Shown: positions 24,695 through 37,262, numbered from the stretch's first letter. The stretch: DNA of 64,000 bases from an uncultured Bacteroidia bacterium (GCA_902786745.1 CADADR010000002.1:62001-126000), one strand, 5' to 3'. Notes: a model not told the origin generated them from the sequence alone. Made by a program: numbers and translations.

Positions 24695-26809
24695 TTAGTT
24701 GCTTCTCGAAACCTCCAGTTTCCCGATTTCCACTTCGTTGTTCTCGGAGATGATCTCAATCCAGGTGTTGTCTTCGCTGAACCACTTGTACTGTGAGCCG
24801 ATGCGGAAGATGAAGGTCTTTTCTTCTTCAGTGGAAGCGATGGGCAGCACGAAACCACCATTCTTACCGCCGGCGCCGCCGAAGGAGACGATCATCGGGA
24901 AGGTCTTCTCAGGATGCGGGTTGCGCACCTTAATGATGATGTAGTTGGAACGACGCACTGCCACATCAATCTTGTTGAACTCAAAGCGCTTGGCTTCGCC
25001 AGCAGCCAACATCAAAGGCTCGCTGTTCAGCTCATACAGCTTGTTTTGTTCGATGATCTCGCTGATGCGGGCAATCATCTCGGTGGGGTAGGTCTCCAGA
25101 CCAAGTTCCTCTGCCTTGGTGTAGGCCTCGATGGCTTTGTCGAAGGTGTTGGTCTTGAAGTTGGCGTCGCCTTCCTTGACAAACTTCTCGTATTGGCTAC
25201 GAAGTGCGGCGATACGGTCGCTCTCCGACTTTTGTGCAATGGCAAGCTGTGCAGCGGCAGTGGGGTCTTCGGGCTTGTAGGCCAAGGCCGTCTGATATTG
25301 TGCGATGGCCTCGGCGAAGTTTTCCGCAGTCATGGCACTGTTGCCGGCACTCATGGCTTTGTTGTAATTGGCTTCCAACTCAGCCGCCATCTGGGCGAAG
25401 ATGCCATCGATCTCCTGGATCTTGGCGGTGGCAACGGGGTTGCCCGCATCGAAGGCCACAACCTCTTGGTATTTCACCTTAGCAGTGGCATATTCCTGTT
25501 GGTCGAACAAGGCATCGGCAGCATCCAGCATGGTCTTGATGGTGGCCTGGCGCTCAGCCTCAGCAGCGGCGAGTGCGGCCTGACGGGCGGCTTCCTCTTC
25601 GGCAGCGATACGCGCGGCCTCAGCCTCGGCTGCCAAGCGTGCTGCTTCTTCCTCCGCTGCGATGCGGGCGGCCTCCTCAGCAGCCAAACGGGCAGCTTCT
25701 TGCTCAGCGGCAAGGCGTGCGGCCTCTTGTTCTGCAGCGATACGGGCGGCTTCAGCCTCGGCAGCTAACCTTGCAGCTTCGGCTTCAGCAGCCAGACGTG
25801 CCGCCTCTTGTTCCGCTGCGATACGCGCAGCCTCGGCCTCGGCGGCCAGACGAGCGGCTTCCTGTTCGGCAGCGATGCGTGCGGCCTCATCGGCGTCTTG
25901 TTGTGCGATGAGCGGGTCGAGACGGGCGATCATGTCGGTGGCGTAAGCGTCACCTTTCACCACGGCTAGAGCGCTTTGGTATTGCACCTTGGCCTCTTTA
26001 TAGGCCTTGTTCTCATAGAGTTGGTCGGCCACGGCGATGATGCCGTTGTATTGGTCAGCCACACCCTTTGCGCTAAGGTATTCGTTACGTTTGGCATTGG
26101 CTTCCATATCGTCGGGGAAGAGCTCTAAGGCTTGGTCGAGCTTGCCGATGGCAGCCTCGTAGTTCTTGCGCAACCCAAACTGACGGGCTTCCTCCATGAG
26201 GTTGTCGAAACGGGCGACCTTTTCGGTATAGAGTTGTTTCTTCTGTTTGGCTTCAGCGATTTTCTCCTTAGGCAGCTTGTCGTTGGGGAAGATCCCCTTG
26301 GCGGTTTCAAACTGCATAATGGCTGCGTCGAAGTTGTCCTCGGCCAACAAAGCCTCGCCTTGGCTCATGGCCAAATCGTAGGCGTCTTGTTTGTCTTGGC
26401 GCTCCTGCAGGATGGCACGTACCGCACTGGCTTGGCCACCAACGTATTTATCCTCGGGAAAGACTTTCAGAGCGGCTTCATATTCCGTCAAGGCCTCCTC
26501 GTATTTCTGTTGGCCATAGTATTGGTCGCCGGCATCCAGGTGGGCATAGAACACCTCCTGACGGGCACCGTCTTCCTGGATCTTCTTCACGGTCTCAGTC
26601 AGTTTCTGCTTGGCGGTGGGGTCGCCCGACTTCTGTTTCAGTGCCATCTCGTAATAGGTCTTGGCGCTGATGAAGTCCTTGGCGTTGAATTTCTCGTTGC
26701 CTTTACGCATCAACGACTCGTAGGACTCGGCATTTTGGGCTTGAACAACGTTGGCACCCAATGCGAGCGCAGTGCCAAACAACAAGGAGAAGAGTATCTG
26801 TCTTTTCAT
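24695..26809 (-). CDS. Exported TPR protein with alanine/glutamate-rich helical repeat (704 aa)
   Basis: Signal peptide (MKRQILFSLLFGTALALGANVVQAQ) and then a series of tetratricopeptide-type helix pairs (residues about 28-300) with LxxGNEKFNAKDFxxAKxxYExAL and similar units. Residues about 308-418 are an almost perfect 9-residue repeat, EAAR[IL]AAE[AQE], which predicts a long single helix or coiled coil like TolA domain II. TPR units resume at 420-590. A C-terminal beta-rich domain of about 115 residues follows (FEFNKIDVAVRRSNYIIIKV through IEIISENNEVEIGKLEV). Likely a periplasmic scaffold or cell-envelope spacer; no enzymatic motif is seen. Single-gene transcript converging on the gene at 24222. 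Confidence 0.8.
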   Translation of the reverse strand: MKRQILFSLLFGTALALGANVVQAQNAESYESLMRKGNEKFNAKDFISAKTYYEMALKQKSGDPTAKQKLTETVKKIQEDGARQEVFYAHLDAGDQYYGQQKYEEALTEYEAALKVFPEDKYVGGQASAVRAILQERQDKQDAYDLAMSQGEALLAEDNFDAAIMQFETAKGIFPNDKLPKEKIAEAKQKKQLYTEKVARFDNLMEEARQFGLRKNYEAAIGKLDQALELFPDDMEANAKRNEYLSAKGVADQYNGIIAVADQLYENKAYKEAKVQYQSALAVVKGDAYATDMIARLDPLIAQQDADEAARIAAEQEAARLAAEAEAARIAAEQEAARLAAEAEAARLAAEAEAARIAAEQEAARLAAEQEAARLAAEEAARIAAEEEAARLAAEAEAARIAAEEEAARQAALAAAEAERQATIKTMLDAADALFDQQEYATAKVKYQEVVAFDAGNPVATAKIQEIDGIFAQMAAELEANYNKAMSAGNSAMTAENFAEAIAQYQTALAYKPEDPTAAAQLAIAQKSESDRIAALRSQYEKFVKEGDANFKTNTFDKAIEAYTKAEELGLETYPTEMIARISEIIEQNKLYELNSEPLMLAAGEAKRFEFNKIDVAVRRSNYIIIKVRNPHPEKTFPMIVSFGGAGGKNGGFVLPIASTEEEKTFIFRIGSQYKWFSEDNTWIEIISENNEVEIGKLEVSRSN
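25556..25888 (-). repeat. 27-base tandem coding repeats (EAAR[IL]AAEx)
   Basis: About twelve consecutive nine-codon units inside the TPR protein gene encode a charged, alanine-rich helix. One unit is a residue short (EAARLAAE before EAARIAAEE). Copy number may vary between strains by slippage. Confidence 0.85.
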
Positions 26810-26867
26810 TTTTCGTTCTTATAACTATGAGTTAACGAAAACCGTGCTTTTTTATTATAGGTGAAGG

Positions 26868-27515
26868 TTAAATTTTTCCGTCTTTTATGGTAATGGTGCG
26901 ATCCGACATCTGGGCCAGGGTGGGGTTGTGGGTGACGATGACGAAAGTTTGGTTCATCTCGTCGCGAAGGCGGAAGAAGAGCTTGTGCAATTCCTCAGCC
27001 GATTTCGAGTCGAGGTTGCCCGAGGGCTCGTCGGCCAACACCACGGCAGGCTGGTTGATGAGGGCACGGGCCACAGCCACACGCTGCTGCTCGCCGCCCG
27101 ACAGTTGTGAGGGCTTGTGGTCCTTTCTGTCGCTTAGGTTCAGATAATCGAGCAGCTGTTCGGCCCTTTCCGTGGCCTCTTTTTTGCCCATGCCGCCGAT
27201 GTAGGCGGGGATGCAGACATTCTCCAAGGCGGTAAACTCGGGCAAGAGGTGGTGGAATTGGAATACGAAGCCGATCTTTTGGTTCCGGAAGGCGGCTAAA
27301 TCCGTGTCGTTCAGCTTGCCGACTTCGGTGCCGTCGATGATGAGTTGTCCGCGATCGGCCTTGTCCAAGGTGCCAATGATGTGGAGTAGGGTGGACTTGC
27401 CCGCGCCCGAAGCCCCAACGATGCTCACTATCTCGCGCTTGGCGATGTGAAGGTCGATGCCTTTGAGCACTTCAAGGCTGCCGTAGGATTTGTATATGCC
27501 TGTCGCTTGGATCAT
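26868..27515 (-). CDS. lolD: ABC transporter ATP-binding protein, LolD-like
   Basis: 215 residues from the ATG at 27515 ([12 protein letters not shown]); a start seven codons upstream is possible. Complete ABC ATPase motifs: Walker [11 protein letters not shown]-loop [18 protein letters not shown], signature [15 protein letters not shown], Walker [13 protein letters not shown], and switch His in VIVTHN. The PEFTALENV segment and short length are typical of the LolD/MacB-type family that works with FtsX permeases. A partner permease lies at 21824-23047. Role in lipoprotein release from the inner membrane is inferred. Confidence 0.85.
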   Translation of the reverse strand: MIQATGIYKSYGSLEVLKGIDLHIAKREIVSIVGASGAGKSTLLHIIGTLDKADRGQLIIDGTEVGKLNDTDLAAFRNQKIGFVFQFHHLLPEFTALENVCIPAYIGGMGKKEATERAEQLLDYLNLSDRKDHKPSQLSGGEQQRVAVARALINQPAVVLADEPSGNLDSKSAEELHKLFFRLRDEMNQTFVIVTHNPTLAQMSDRTITIKDGKI

Positions 27516-27600
27516 GATGGGGTAATTTGGCTGCAAAAATACGGAAATTTTTCATGTGAACGGGAAAAGAAAAAGGACTTCGTTAGAAGTCCTTTCCAAA

Positions 27601-27677
27601 TGGTGATCCGGTTGGGATTCGAACCCAAGACCCACAGCTTAGAAGGCTGTTGCTCTATCCAGCTGAGCTACCAGACC
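27601..27677 (-). tRNA. tRNA-Arg (UCU)
   Basis: Folds into a standard cloverleaf: acceptor GGTCTGG / CCGGATC (two wobble pairs), D arm GCTC..GAGC, anticodon stem ACAGC/GCTGT with loop CTTCTAA (anticodon TCT), T arm TTGGG TTCGAAT CCCAA, discriminator A, and an encoded CCA at 27601-27603. Confidence 0.95.
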
Positions 27678-27800
27678 ATCTTTTTAGCTACGCTGAAATC
27701 TCTGATTCGGCGCAAGCCAATCTTGCGATTTGCGGCTGCAAAGATACGGCTTTTTTTCGAAACGCGTATCTTCTTTGTCTAAAAAAATACAAATGTCGCC

Positions 27801-28124
27801 TTATTCTTCTTGTACCGGCGGCACATACGGGTGGTGCGGACGTCTCGGACGGGCAGGCTTTTCGGGTTTGGGAGGCGTGGCGGGTTGGGGACGCGACTTC
27901 TTGACCTGCAACTCGTTACCCATAAAGACGGTCTCGTCGGTCTCCACGATGGCCTTGTAAGCCTCATCGTCGTTGGGCATCTCAACAAAGCCGTAACATT
28001 TCGAACGGCCAGTTTCGTGATCCATGATGACCTTGCATGACTCCACCTCGCCGAATTGTTCGAACAAGGCTCTCAGGTCTTCCGCAGTGGTCTTAAAAGC
28101 TAGTTTGGCGACAAAAATTTTCAT
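27801..28124 (-). CDS. RNA-binding protein, RRM family
   Basis: 107 residues from the ATG at 28124; an upstream in-frame extension would run into the tRNA-Tyr gene and is rejected. One RNA recognition motif: RNP2 KIFVAKLAF at residues 2-10 and RNP1 SKCYGFVEM near 45, with LRALFEQFGEVESCKV between. The tail is basic and proline-rich (PKPEKPARPRRPHHP), typical of small Bacteroidota RRM proteins. These may act as RNA chaperones or regulators in a phylum that generally lacks Hfq; function is inferred. Confidence 0.92.
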   Translation of the reverse strand: MKIFVAKLAFKTTAEDLRALFEQFGEVESCKVIMDHETGRSKCYGFVEMPNDDEAYKAIVETDETVFMGNELQVKKSRPQPATPPKPEKPARPRRPHHPYVPPVQEE

Positions 28125-28143
28125 AAAATGCTTATTTATAGTG

Positions 28144-28151
28144 CAAAGATA
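28144..28151 (-). promoter_or_regulatory. -7 box (TATCTTTG) for RRM gene
   Basis: TATCTTTG on the minus strand matches TAnnTTTG, 19 bases before the ATG at 28124. Confidence 0.5.
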
Positions 28152-28246
28152 TACAAATATTTTAATGTTGCGACAAAAAGCCCGACTTTTTTTGAAAAAA
28201 GCGGTAATGTCACAAAAAAAAGCGAAGCCGTAGCCTCGCCTTTGCG

Positions 28247-28328
28247 TGGGGGAAGGTGGACTCGAACCACCGAACGGATACCCGGACAGATTTACAGTCT
28301 GTTGCAATTGCCACTATGCGACTCCCCC
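28247..28328 (-). tRNA. tRNA-Tyr (GUA)
   Basis: Class II tRNA: acceptor GGGGGAG / TTCCCCC, anticodon loop CTGTAAA (anticodon GTA), a long variable arm, T arm GGTGG TTCGAGT CCACC, discriminator A. The 3' CCA is not encoded. Confidence 0.95.
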
Positions 28329-28444
28329 AAGAAATGAATGAACCATTTGTCTGTTTTGACGCCGCAAAATTACATCTTTTTTCCTTAGCCACGGCAAAAA
28401 CCGCGAAATTTTTCGCAACTTTGCCGCATTAAAACTGACATACC

Positions 28445-32381
<3,937 letters not shown>

Positions 32382-32420
32382 ATGGAAAACGTTTATTGTG
32401 CAAAAATACGAAAGTTTTAC

Positions 32421-32428
32421 TAATTTTG
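32421..32428 (+). promoter_or_regulatory. -7 box (TAATTTTG) for outer-membrane barrel gene
   Basis: TAATTTTG matches TAnnTTTG. A TATTTTTG on the other strand at 32401-32408 may serve the divergent membrane-protein/ligA pair. Confidence 0.5.
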
Positions 32429-32480
32429 CAGCGTTTTAGTTGAGTCTTAACAACAAAAATAACCTAAAAATATCAAAATA

Positions 32481-33248
32481 ATGAAGAAATTAGCAAGAAT
32501 TTTCGCTTTGGTCGCCATGATGGTTATCGGTGGCCAGGCAATGGCACAAACCAATGGTGCCTTGTACTTGGGTGCTTCTTTCCCGATGAAGGACTTTGCC
32601 AGATACGATGGCATCAATCAGTTCGCCTTGCAGACGGTTGACGCAACTCAAGCTGGCGCTGCCATCGGCTTCAACGCCGGTCTAAAATGGTACTTCAACG
32701 TGGGCGTCAAAGGTCTGGGCGTGATGCTCTCCCTCGATGGCTTCTACAATGGTCCGAACTCTGACTTGAAGGCCGACTATCGTAACGGCCAATGGGGTGG
32801 ACAGTATGTCAGCGGCAGCTTCTCCTACAACGCCACACCTAAGTATATCAACGTGCCGGCTATGTTGGGTTTGAACTACCTCTACAGCATCAACCCTCAG
32901 TTGGGTATCTATGCTGAGGCTGGTGTCGGTGGCAACATGCGTTTCATCACCGAAATGGAAAGCGTTGGCACGCTGAATACTTTTGGAATCGAATCAAGCG
33001 TGAAGACCACGCAAAAGTATGACAATGCCTTTAGCTTTGCCTTCCAAGCCGGTTTGGGCTTCGAGATCGCCAAGAACCTGCGCATCGGTTGCAGCATCTA
33101 CAACCTGGGCAAGGCTGACGTGAAGGGCGAAGAGACGGTGAAGACCACCACGCTCAACAACAATGTCTCGAACACGGAGACCACCTACCGCACCTTCGGT
33201 TCCATTCAGCCGATCATGGTGCTGGGCCGCGTTGGTTTCAGCTTCTAA
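32481..33248 (+). CDS. Outer-membrane beta-barrel protein
   Basis: 255 residues with signal peptide (MKKLARIFALVAMMVIGGQAMAQ). Alternating hydrophobic residues, glycine/aromatic pairs (GFNAGLKWYF, GVMLSLDGFYNG, GIYAEAGVGGNMRF, FQAGLGFEIAKNLRIG) and a terminal aromatic (GRVGFSF) indicate an outer-membrane barrel of the OmpA/OprF-like type. About eight to ten strands are expected. Function unknown; possibly structural or a porin. Single-gene transcript; its end converges with the PfkB kinase gene. Confidence 0.82.
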   Translation: MKKLARIFALVAMMVIGGQAMAQTNGALYLGASFPMKDFARYDGINQFALQTVDATQAGAAIGFNAGLKWYFNVGVKGLGVMLSLDGFYNGPNSDLKADYRNGQWGGQYVSGSFSYNATPKYINVPAMLGLNYLYSINPQLGIYAEAGVGGNMRFITEMESVGTLNTFGIESSVKTTQKYDNAFSFAFQAGLGFEIAKNLRIGCSIYNLGKADVKGEETVKTTTLNNNVSNTETTYRTFGSIQPIMVLGRVGFSF

Positions 33249-33254
33249 ACGCGA

Positions 33255-34151
33255 TTATTCATCAAACACTGAAAGGCGAAGCGTCGGGTTGACCGGCGTT
33301 TCGCTTTTTACGTTATGACAGGCGGCTTTGAGGCCATAGTTGACGGCTTTTTCTCCAGTCATACCTATGGCATGGGCATGGATCACCCCTGCAAAAAAGG
33401 CATCGCCCGACCCCGTCACATTGACGGCTTCCGCTTCAATGGCTTCAAAATGGCGGATCCCTTTTTTGGAACAGAACACCACACCGTCTCCGCCAAGCGT
33501 GAGATAAACCTCCTTAATGCCTTTGTCAACCAGGCGTCGAGCGGCTTCATCCACTTCTTGGGCTCCTGTCATGGCCCGAGCTTCGGCGAGGTTACACTTC
33601 AGCACAGACACCGACTTTTTCCATGAATTGTTGAAAGCCTCGTTGAGCATCAAGGCGCGGTTGGCCGACACGGTGTCGACGTAAAGCGGAACCAGGCAAT
33701 GGTCGATGAGGAAGGTAAGGGCATCGTCGCTCAATAGGGTGTCGGCCACCACCATATCCGATCGGTTGATGGCATCGATTCTGTCGCGAAGCCAATCCAA
33801 ATCCAAGTATTTGTTGAGCTTGATATCCGACACAGCCGACTGCATGTTACCCATCTCGTCGTTGAAACTGAGGAAGAGGGGACTCTTTGCGTCATTGTAT
33901 TGCGATGAAAGCGACAGGTCGATACCCGATCGTTCACAGTCCTCCATCATGCTATGTGCGAAGCTGTCGTCGCCAAACACACTGGCCAGATGCACTTCAT
34001 GCCCTAAAAGGGCAAGGTTTTGAGCGATGTTGCGTGCCACCCCACCATGATGAAAGGCGATATCGGCAGGCGTACAGCCTCCTTGTATCGGATCGGCATG
34101 AGGCCTAACCGCGATGTCAATATTGGATTCTCCTATAACGGTGATGTTCAT
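33255..34151 (-). CDS. PfkB-family carbohydrate/nucleoside kinase (pseudouridine kinase-like)
   Basis: 298 residues of the ribokinase/PfkB fold. Phosphorylates a sugar or nucleoside with ATP. Motifs: GESNIDIAV at the N-terminus, the substrate GG switch GGVARNIAQNLALLG near 36, the second PfkB signature with catalytic Asp in VTGSGDAFFAGVIHA, and LTLGGDGV before it. The phrase VDTVSANRA near 155 resembles pseudouridine kinases, which usually travel with pseudouridine glycosidase; none is seen in this window, so the substrate stays open. Confidence 0.82.
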   Translation of the reverse strand: MNITVIGESNIDIAVRPHADPIQGGCTPADIAFHHGGVARNIAQNLALLGHEVHLASVFGDDSFAHSMMEDCERSGIDLSLSSQYNDAKSPLFLSFNDEMGNMQSAVSDIKLNKYLDLDWLRDRIDAINRSDMVVADTLLSDDALTFLIDHCLVPLYVDTVSANRALMLNEAFNNSWKKSVSVLKCNLAEARAMTGAQEVDEAARRLVDKGIKEVYLTLGGDGVVFCSKKGIRHFEAIEAEAVNVTGSGDAFFAGVIHAHAIGMTGEKAVNYGLKAACHNVKSETPVNPTLRLSVFDE

Positions 34152-34250
34152 TTCATTTCCGCTTTATGGGTCGACAAAGGTAGAAAAAAATGCGTTTATT
34201 TGCTTTTTACGAATTATTTTCGTTATTTCGTGCCATCAAATCAATGGGTT

Positions 34251-34484
34251 ATGGGACAAAACAAGAAAAGAAAACGCCGCAATTACAAATACCACGCGAT
34301 TACGTTCAAATTGTCGGCGGGTCAATACCGTTCCTTGCGTAACTACTGCAAGGCGCGTCGTACGACTCCCATTAAGCTGATCAAGAAAAACATTGAACGG
34401 TTCATCACGGCATACGAATACGAGGTGCCGCAAGACTTGTACCTCACGGAGAACCAATTGGATCTGTTTGACCAGACCTTATAA
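34251..34484 (+). CDS. Small basic protein, possible ribbon-helix-helix fold (77 aa)
   Basis: Starts at the ATG at 34251 (MGQNKKRKRRNYKYH). It is strongly basic. The core reads as one strand (HAITFKLS), a helix (GQYRSLRNYCKARR), a turn, and a second helix (PIKLIKKNIERFITAY), which is the order of ribbon-helix-helix DNA-binding proteins. A longer upstream extension exists but begins inside the divergent kinase gene. Role unknown; a DNA- or RNA-binding function is inferred from charge and predicted fold. Confidence 0.55.
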   Translation: MGQNKKRKRRNYKYHAITFKLSAGQYRSLRNYCKARRTTPIKLIKKNIERFITAYEYEVPQDLYLTENQLDLFDQTL

Positions 34485-34510
34485 ACCTTTGTTTTGTCCT
34501 TGAACGGCTA

Positions 34511-35890
34511 TTATTTCTTCTTCACGTAGTCGTTCATCTTGGCTTTGCCCCAAATCACTTCCATGATTTTCAAGGATTCCTGCACGTCCATATTACCACG
34601 GGCTTCGAGGTTGCGTTGGATGAAGACGCAGTCGGTGAGTTCGGCATTGTCGCACACGATGTCGCGGGCCAAGGCGTCGCAGGTGGGCGCGCCGCAGATG
34701 CCACAGTCGGTCTGAGGCAGACGGGCACGGTATTCGTCGATCTTCTTCATCTTCTCTAAGGCAACAGCAATATTGTCATCCAAAACGAGCATGGAACGTG
34801 GATGGATATCGCCAACCTTCATGTGGCGCATTAGATAGTTGCGCTCTTCTTCCAACTCGTGGTCTTTGGTCTGTTCGCCCTTACGCTCACGGTCGGCGAT
34901 CTTACGGGCGCGACCGAACACTCGTTCGCAGATGAGGAAACGGTTGTCGCAGGTGAGGATGCCGCCCGGGCAACTTTGGTCGCAGGCACGCAGCTCAAGG
35001 AAGTCGACGTCTTCAATCTCTTCGTTTTCCACCTTCTCCAGAAACTCGATGACATTATGGATCTCGTCAATGGAGTAGGAGTGGTGGGCATCCGAGAGAC
35101 GACGCTCACCATTGGTCAATGAGGTCAGCACGCCATCGGCTGAGAGCTGCGACACGGGCAGTTTCTGTTCCTTGTAGCCATGGCCTTGCTTCTTGATTTC
35201 ATGGTACACACGGTTGTAGAGCGAGTCCATGTTGATAACACCGTCGACCAGCGACTTCTCTTCACCCACAGGGTTTTTCACAGCGGCGATCTTGGCCGCA
35301 CAAGGGGTGATGTAGAAGATGCCGATTTGGTCGTCCTTCAAATCCATCTCCTCTTTGATTTTACGGCGGATATACATGGCCGTGATGTCGAGCGGTGCCC
35401 GCAAGGGGATAAGGTTGTCGGTCAACCCTGGGAACTTCACCTGGATGAGGCGCACTATGGCTGGACAGAAGGTCGAGATGAGCGGCCTGATGTCGGGGTT
35501 TTCGGCGGCATATTTGTTCTTGGCAGCCGTATAAATGGGTATGGAAGACTCGGTTTCCAACACATGGGTGAAGCCCAGATCCTTGAGAATGCCGTAGATG
35601 CGCGACACGGTGATGTCGTTCGGGAACTGACCCATGAAGACGGCAGGCACCAAAGCGACTCGGATGGGGAAGTTGAAGATATTCTCGAAGTCGTCTTGCT
35701 CAATGTAGATGGAACGAGTGGGACACACCTTAAAGCAATTGCCGCAGTCGATACAACGATCGGGTATTAGGACGGCCTTGCCATCGCGCACACGCAATGC
35801 CTCTGTGGGGCAGATCTTCATGCAGCGTGAACAACCTATACAGGTGTCTTCGTCTATCTTTAGGGCGTGGAAGAAAGGAGTCTTTTCCAT
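34511..35890 (-). CDS. Sensory-type [FeFe]-hydrogenase-like iron-sulfur protein (HydS-like)
   Basis: 459 residues from the ATG at 35890. An upstream in-frame extension encodes the AT micro-repeat (QLSIFNYQFSI) and is rejected. Two N-terminal [4Fe-4S] motifs (CIGCSRCMKIC, CIDCGNCFKVC), a hydrogenase large-subunit-like domain (about 75-340), and a C-terminal FeS/4Fe-4S domain (DCGICGAPTC). The H-cluster ligand cysteines are kept: Cys142 in STFCP, Cys197 in TPCAAK, Cys303 and Cys307 in ACDQSCPGG. The proton-relay Cys normally preceding the first ligand (CCP) is Phe. This fits the sensory group C/D hydrogenases, which turn over poorly and sense H2 or redox state. No hydA maturases or catalytic hydrogenase are in the window. 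Last gene of a six-gene set. Confidence 0.82.
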   Translation of the reverse strand: MEKTPFFHALKIDEDTCIGCSRCMKICPTEALRVRDGKAVLIPDRCIDCGNCFKVCPTRSIYIEQDDFENIFNFPIRVALVPAVFMGQFPNDITVSRIYGILKDLGFTHVLETESSIPIYTAAKNKYAAENPDIRPLISTFCPAIVRLIQVKFPGLTDNLIPLRAPLDITAMYIRRKIKEEMDLKDDQIGIFYITPCAAKIAAVKNPVGEEKSLVDGVINMDSLYNRVYHEIKKQGHGYKEQKLPVSQLSADGVLTSLTNGERRLSDAHHSYSIDEIHNVIEFLEKVENEEIEDVDFLELRACDQSCPGGILTCDNRFLICERVFGRARKIADRERKGEQTKDHELEEERNYLMRHMKVGDIHPRSMLVLDDNIAVALEKMKKIDEYRARLPQTDCGICGAPTCDALARDIVCDNAELTDCVFIQRNLEARGNMDVQESLKIMEVIWGKAKMNDYVKKK

Positions 35891-35924
35891 AATTGAGAAT
35901 TGATAGTTGAAAATTGATAATTGT
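35889..35924. repeat. AT-rich micro-repeat (AATTGATAGTTG-type)
   Basis: AATTGAGAATTGATAGTTG then AAAATTGATAATTG, a run of near-identical 7-8 base units between two genes of the hydrogenase-like cluster. It artificially lengthens the open frame of the downstream gene. Confidence 0.6.
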
Positions 35925-36338
35925 TTACACGAAGTTGACTTCCATTTCGACGGTGGTGCCAACGCCCACGGTGGAGGTCACATTCAGTTTGTCGACATTC
36001 TTCTGTATGTTCGGCAGACCCATGCCTGCACCGAAGCCCATGTTGCGTACCTCGGGCGAGGCTGTGGAATTGCCTTCCTGCATGGCCCAGTCGATGTCGG
36101 GGATGCCCGGACCTTTGTCTTCCACCTTCAATACAATTTTGTCAGGTTCTATGTCGGCGTAAATCATGCCGCCATAGGCGTGAGCGATGGCGTTAACCTC
36201 GGCCTCGTATAAGGCGACGACCACCCGCTTGATGATCTGTGGGCTGACGTTGAGCTGCTTCAAGGTCTTCTTGATGGCGCTCGATGCGGCTCCCGCGTTG
36301 ACGAAGTCCGCTTCATATACTTGATATTCTAAGTGCAT
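35925..36338 (-). CDS. Anti-sigma-factor-like serine/threonine kinase (RsbW-type ATPase)
   Basis: 137 residues from the ATG at 36338, which lies after the stop of the upstream gene; a longer form would overlap it. GHKL/HATPase fold: N box VVVALYEAEVNAIAHAYGG (Glu, Asn), G1 box VEDKGPGIPD, and G2 region GFGAGMGLPNIQKNVDK. Proteins of this type phosphorylate anti-anti-sigma factors or sense redox partners. No sigma factor or STAS-domain antagonist is present, so its partner may instead be the hydrogenase-like protein. In Thermotoga and Clostridia the same pair is adjacent (established from memory of TM1421-TM1422-type loci). Confidence 0.85.
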   Translation of the reverse strand: MHLEYQVYEADFVNAGAASSAIKKTLKQLNVSPQIIKRVVVALYEAEVNAIAHAYGGMIYADIEPDKIVLKVEDKGPGIPDIDWAMQEGNSTASPEVRNMGFGAGMGLPNIQKNVDKLNVTSTVGVGTTVEMEVNFV

Positions 36339-36364
36339 GACGTGGTGTTTTGGTTTGACATCGG

Positions 36365-36709
36365 TTAGAAAATGGGGAGCATACCCGCCTTGAAGAGCAG
36401 TCCGCATGCCTTGAACATGGAGTAGTCACATTCCATGACCACCATGCCTTCATCCTCGGCCTCTTCAATCATCTCCTCGGAGGCTTTCTTTTTCCTCACC
36501 AGGACGATGATGTCGAGGTTGCCCATCTCGCAGGTGCGGATGGTCTGCATGTTGCTGAGACCCGTCAGGATGACGGGGTTGTAGTCGCCGAGGGTGAGCA
36601 CGTCGCTCATCAGGTCGGAGGCGAAGGCGGTCTCGTGTTCTTCGTCCAAACGGTCTTCACCGCAACGCACTGTGGCGTTCAAAAGTTCTGAAATCTCTCT
36701 GAGTTTCAT
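36365..36709 (-). CDS. DRTGG-domain protein
   Basis: 114 residues, essentially one DRTGG domain: N-terminal MKLREISELLNATV, a variant of the core at FASDLMSDVLTLGD, then VILTGLSNMQTIRTCEMGN and LDIIVLVRKK. The fold is a small alpha/beta domain seen next to CBS or in hydrogenase-linked clusters; it may bind a nucleotide. It is a paralogue of the gene at 38110-38445 in the same operon (shared SDLxSDVL and MFKACGLL / YEIAGLVY ends). Confidence 0.82.
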   Translation of the reverse strand: MKLREISELLNATVRCGEDRLDEEHETAFASDLMSDVLTLGDYNPVILTGLSNMQTIRTCEMGNLDIIVLVRKKKASEEMIEEAEDEGMVVMECDYSMFKACGLLFKAGMLPIF

Positions 36710-36713
36710 TGTA

Positions 36714-37262
36714 TTAATCGTTATAATGTATTTCTTCCAAATTCTCCTGAATCATCTCCTTCAGGTATTTCATAATGCTGACGTCGTTCATCGACATGCC
36801 GTCAAGGGCTTCCTTGATCTCGTCGGTGTCGAAGACGAACTCGCCGTCGTCAGTGATGTGCTTATAGATGAAATGGATGTCCTCGTGGGCAGCAAAGAGC
36901 ATCACCAGCGAGCCGGCCAAGTCGCCCATAGGTGGACGGTCGAGGTGGTCGTGCTGAAACCAAAAGTTGAGCACGGTGCCTTTGCCGACTTCGCTCTCAA
37001 TCTTCATGCCACCACCGGCGTTTTCGGTGTTCATTTTGATGAGCGGCAGGCCGAGGCCGACCTTACGTGTTGTGCGTGAGGTTGTCCAAGGGTCGGTCAC
37101 CTTGGCCAAAAACTCGGGCGTCATGCCTTTGCCGTTGTCCTTGATGGTGAAGGCGTATATGTTGTCTTTCAGGCTGTCCTTGATGGTCAGTTCGACGAGG
37201 GTGGAGTTGGCCGCCGTCGAGTTTTCCATCAGGTCGTAAACATGCATTGATAGTTCTTTCAT
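36714..37262 (-). CDS. Histidine-kinase-like ATPase (GHKL fold) without sensor or DHp domain
   Basis: 182 residues. N box LSMHVYDLMENSTAANSTLV (Glu, Asn), G1 box FTIKDNGKGMTPE, F/G2 boxes VTDPWTTSRTTRKVGLGLPLIK, and a C-terminal region (90-182) without recognised domain. No phosphoacceptor His helix or receiver is seen. It overlaps the upstream PHP gene by ATGA. Together with the RsbW-like protein it makes two GHKL ATPases in a single operon, which suggests a phosphorelay or nucleotide-dependent signalling linked to the HydS-like protein; inference. Confidence 0.82.
   Translation of the reverse strand: MKELSMHVYDLMENSTAANSTLVELTIKDSLKDNIYAFTIKDNGKGMTPEFLAKVTDPWTTSRTTRKVGLGLPLIKMNTENAGGGMKIESEVGKGTVLNFWFQHDHLDRPPMGDLAGSLVMLFAAHEDIHFIYKHITDDGEFVFDTDEIKEALDGMSMNDVSIMKYLKEMIQENLEEIHYND

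Noticed and set aside
25556..25888. Repetitive block that could suggest a CRISPR array
   Set aside because: The units are continuous 27-base codon repeats without spacers and encode a regular helix within an intact gene.
28125..28307. Longer form of the RRM protein
   Set aside because: The extension would be translated from the tRNA-Tyr gene and from the promoter region; the RRM begins right at the ATG at 28124.
27601..28328. tRNA genes as attachment site of an integrated element
   Set aside because: No integrase, no direct repeat of the tRNA 3' end and only housekeeping genes around them.
35891..35962. N-terminal extension of the HydS-like protein
   Set aside because: The extra residues are a translation of the AT-rich micro-repeat and of DNA next to the upstream gene; the ATG at 35890 immediately precedes the conserved ferredoxin motif.
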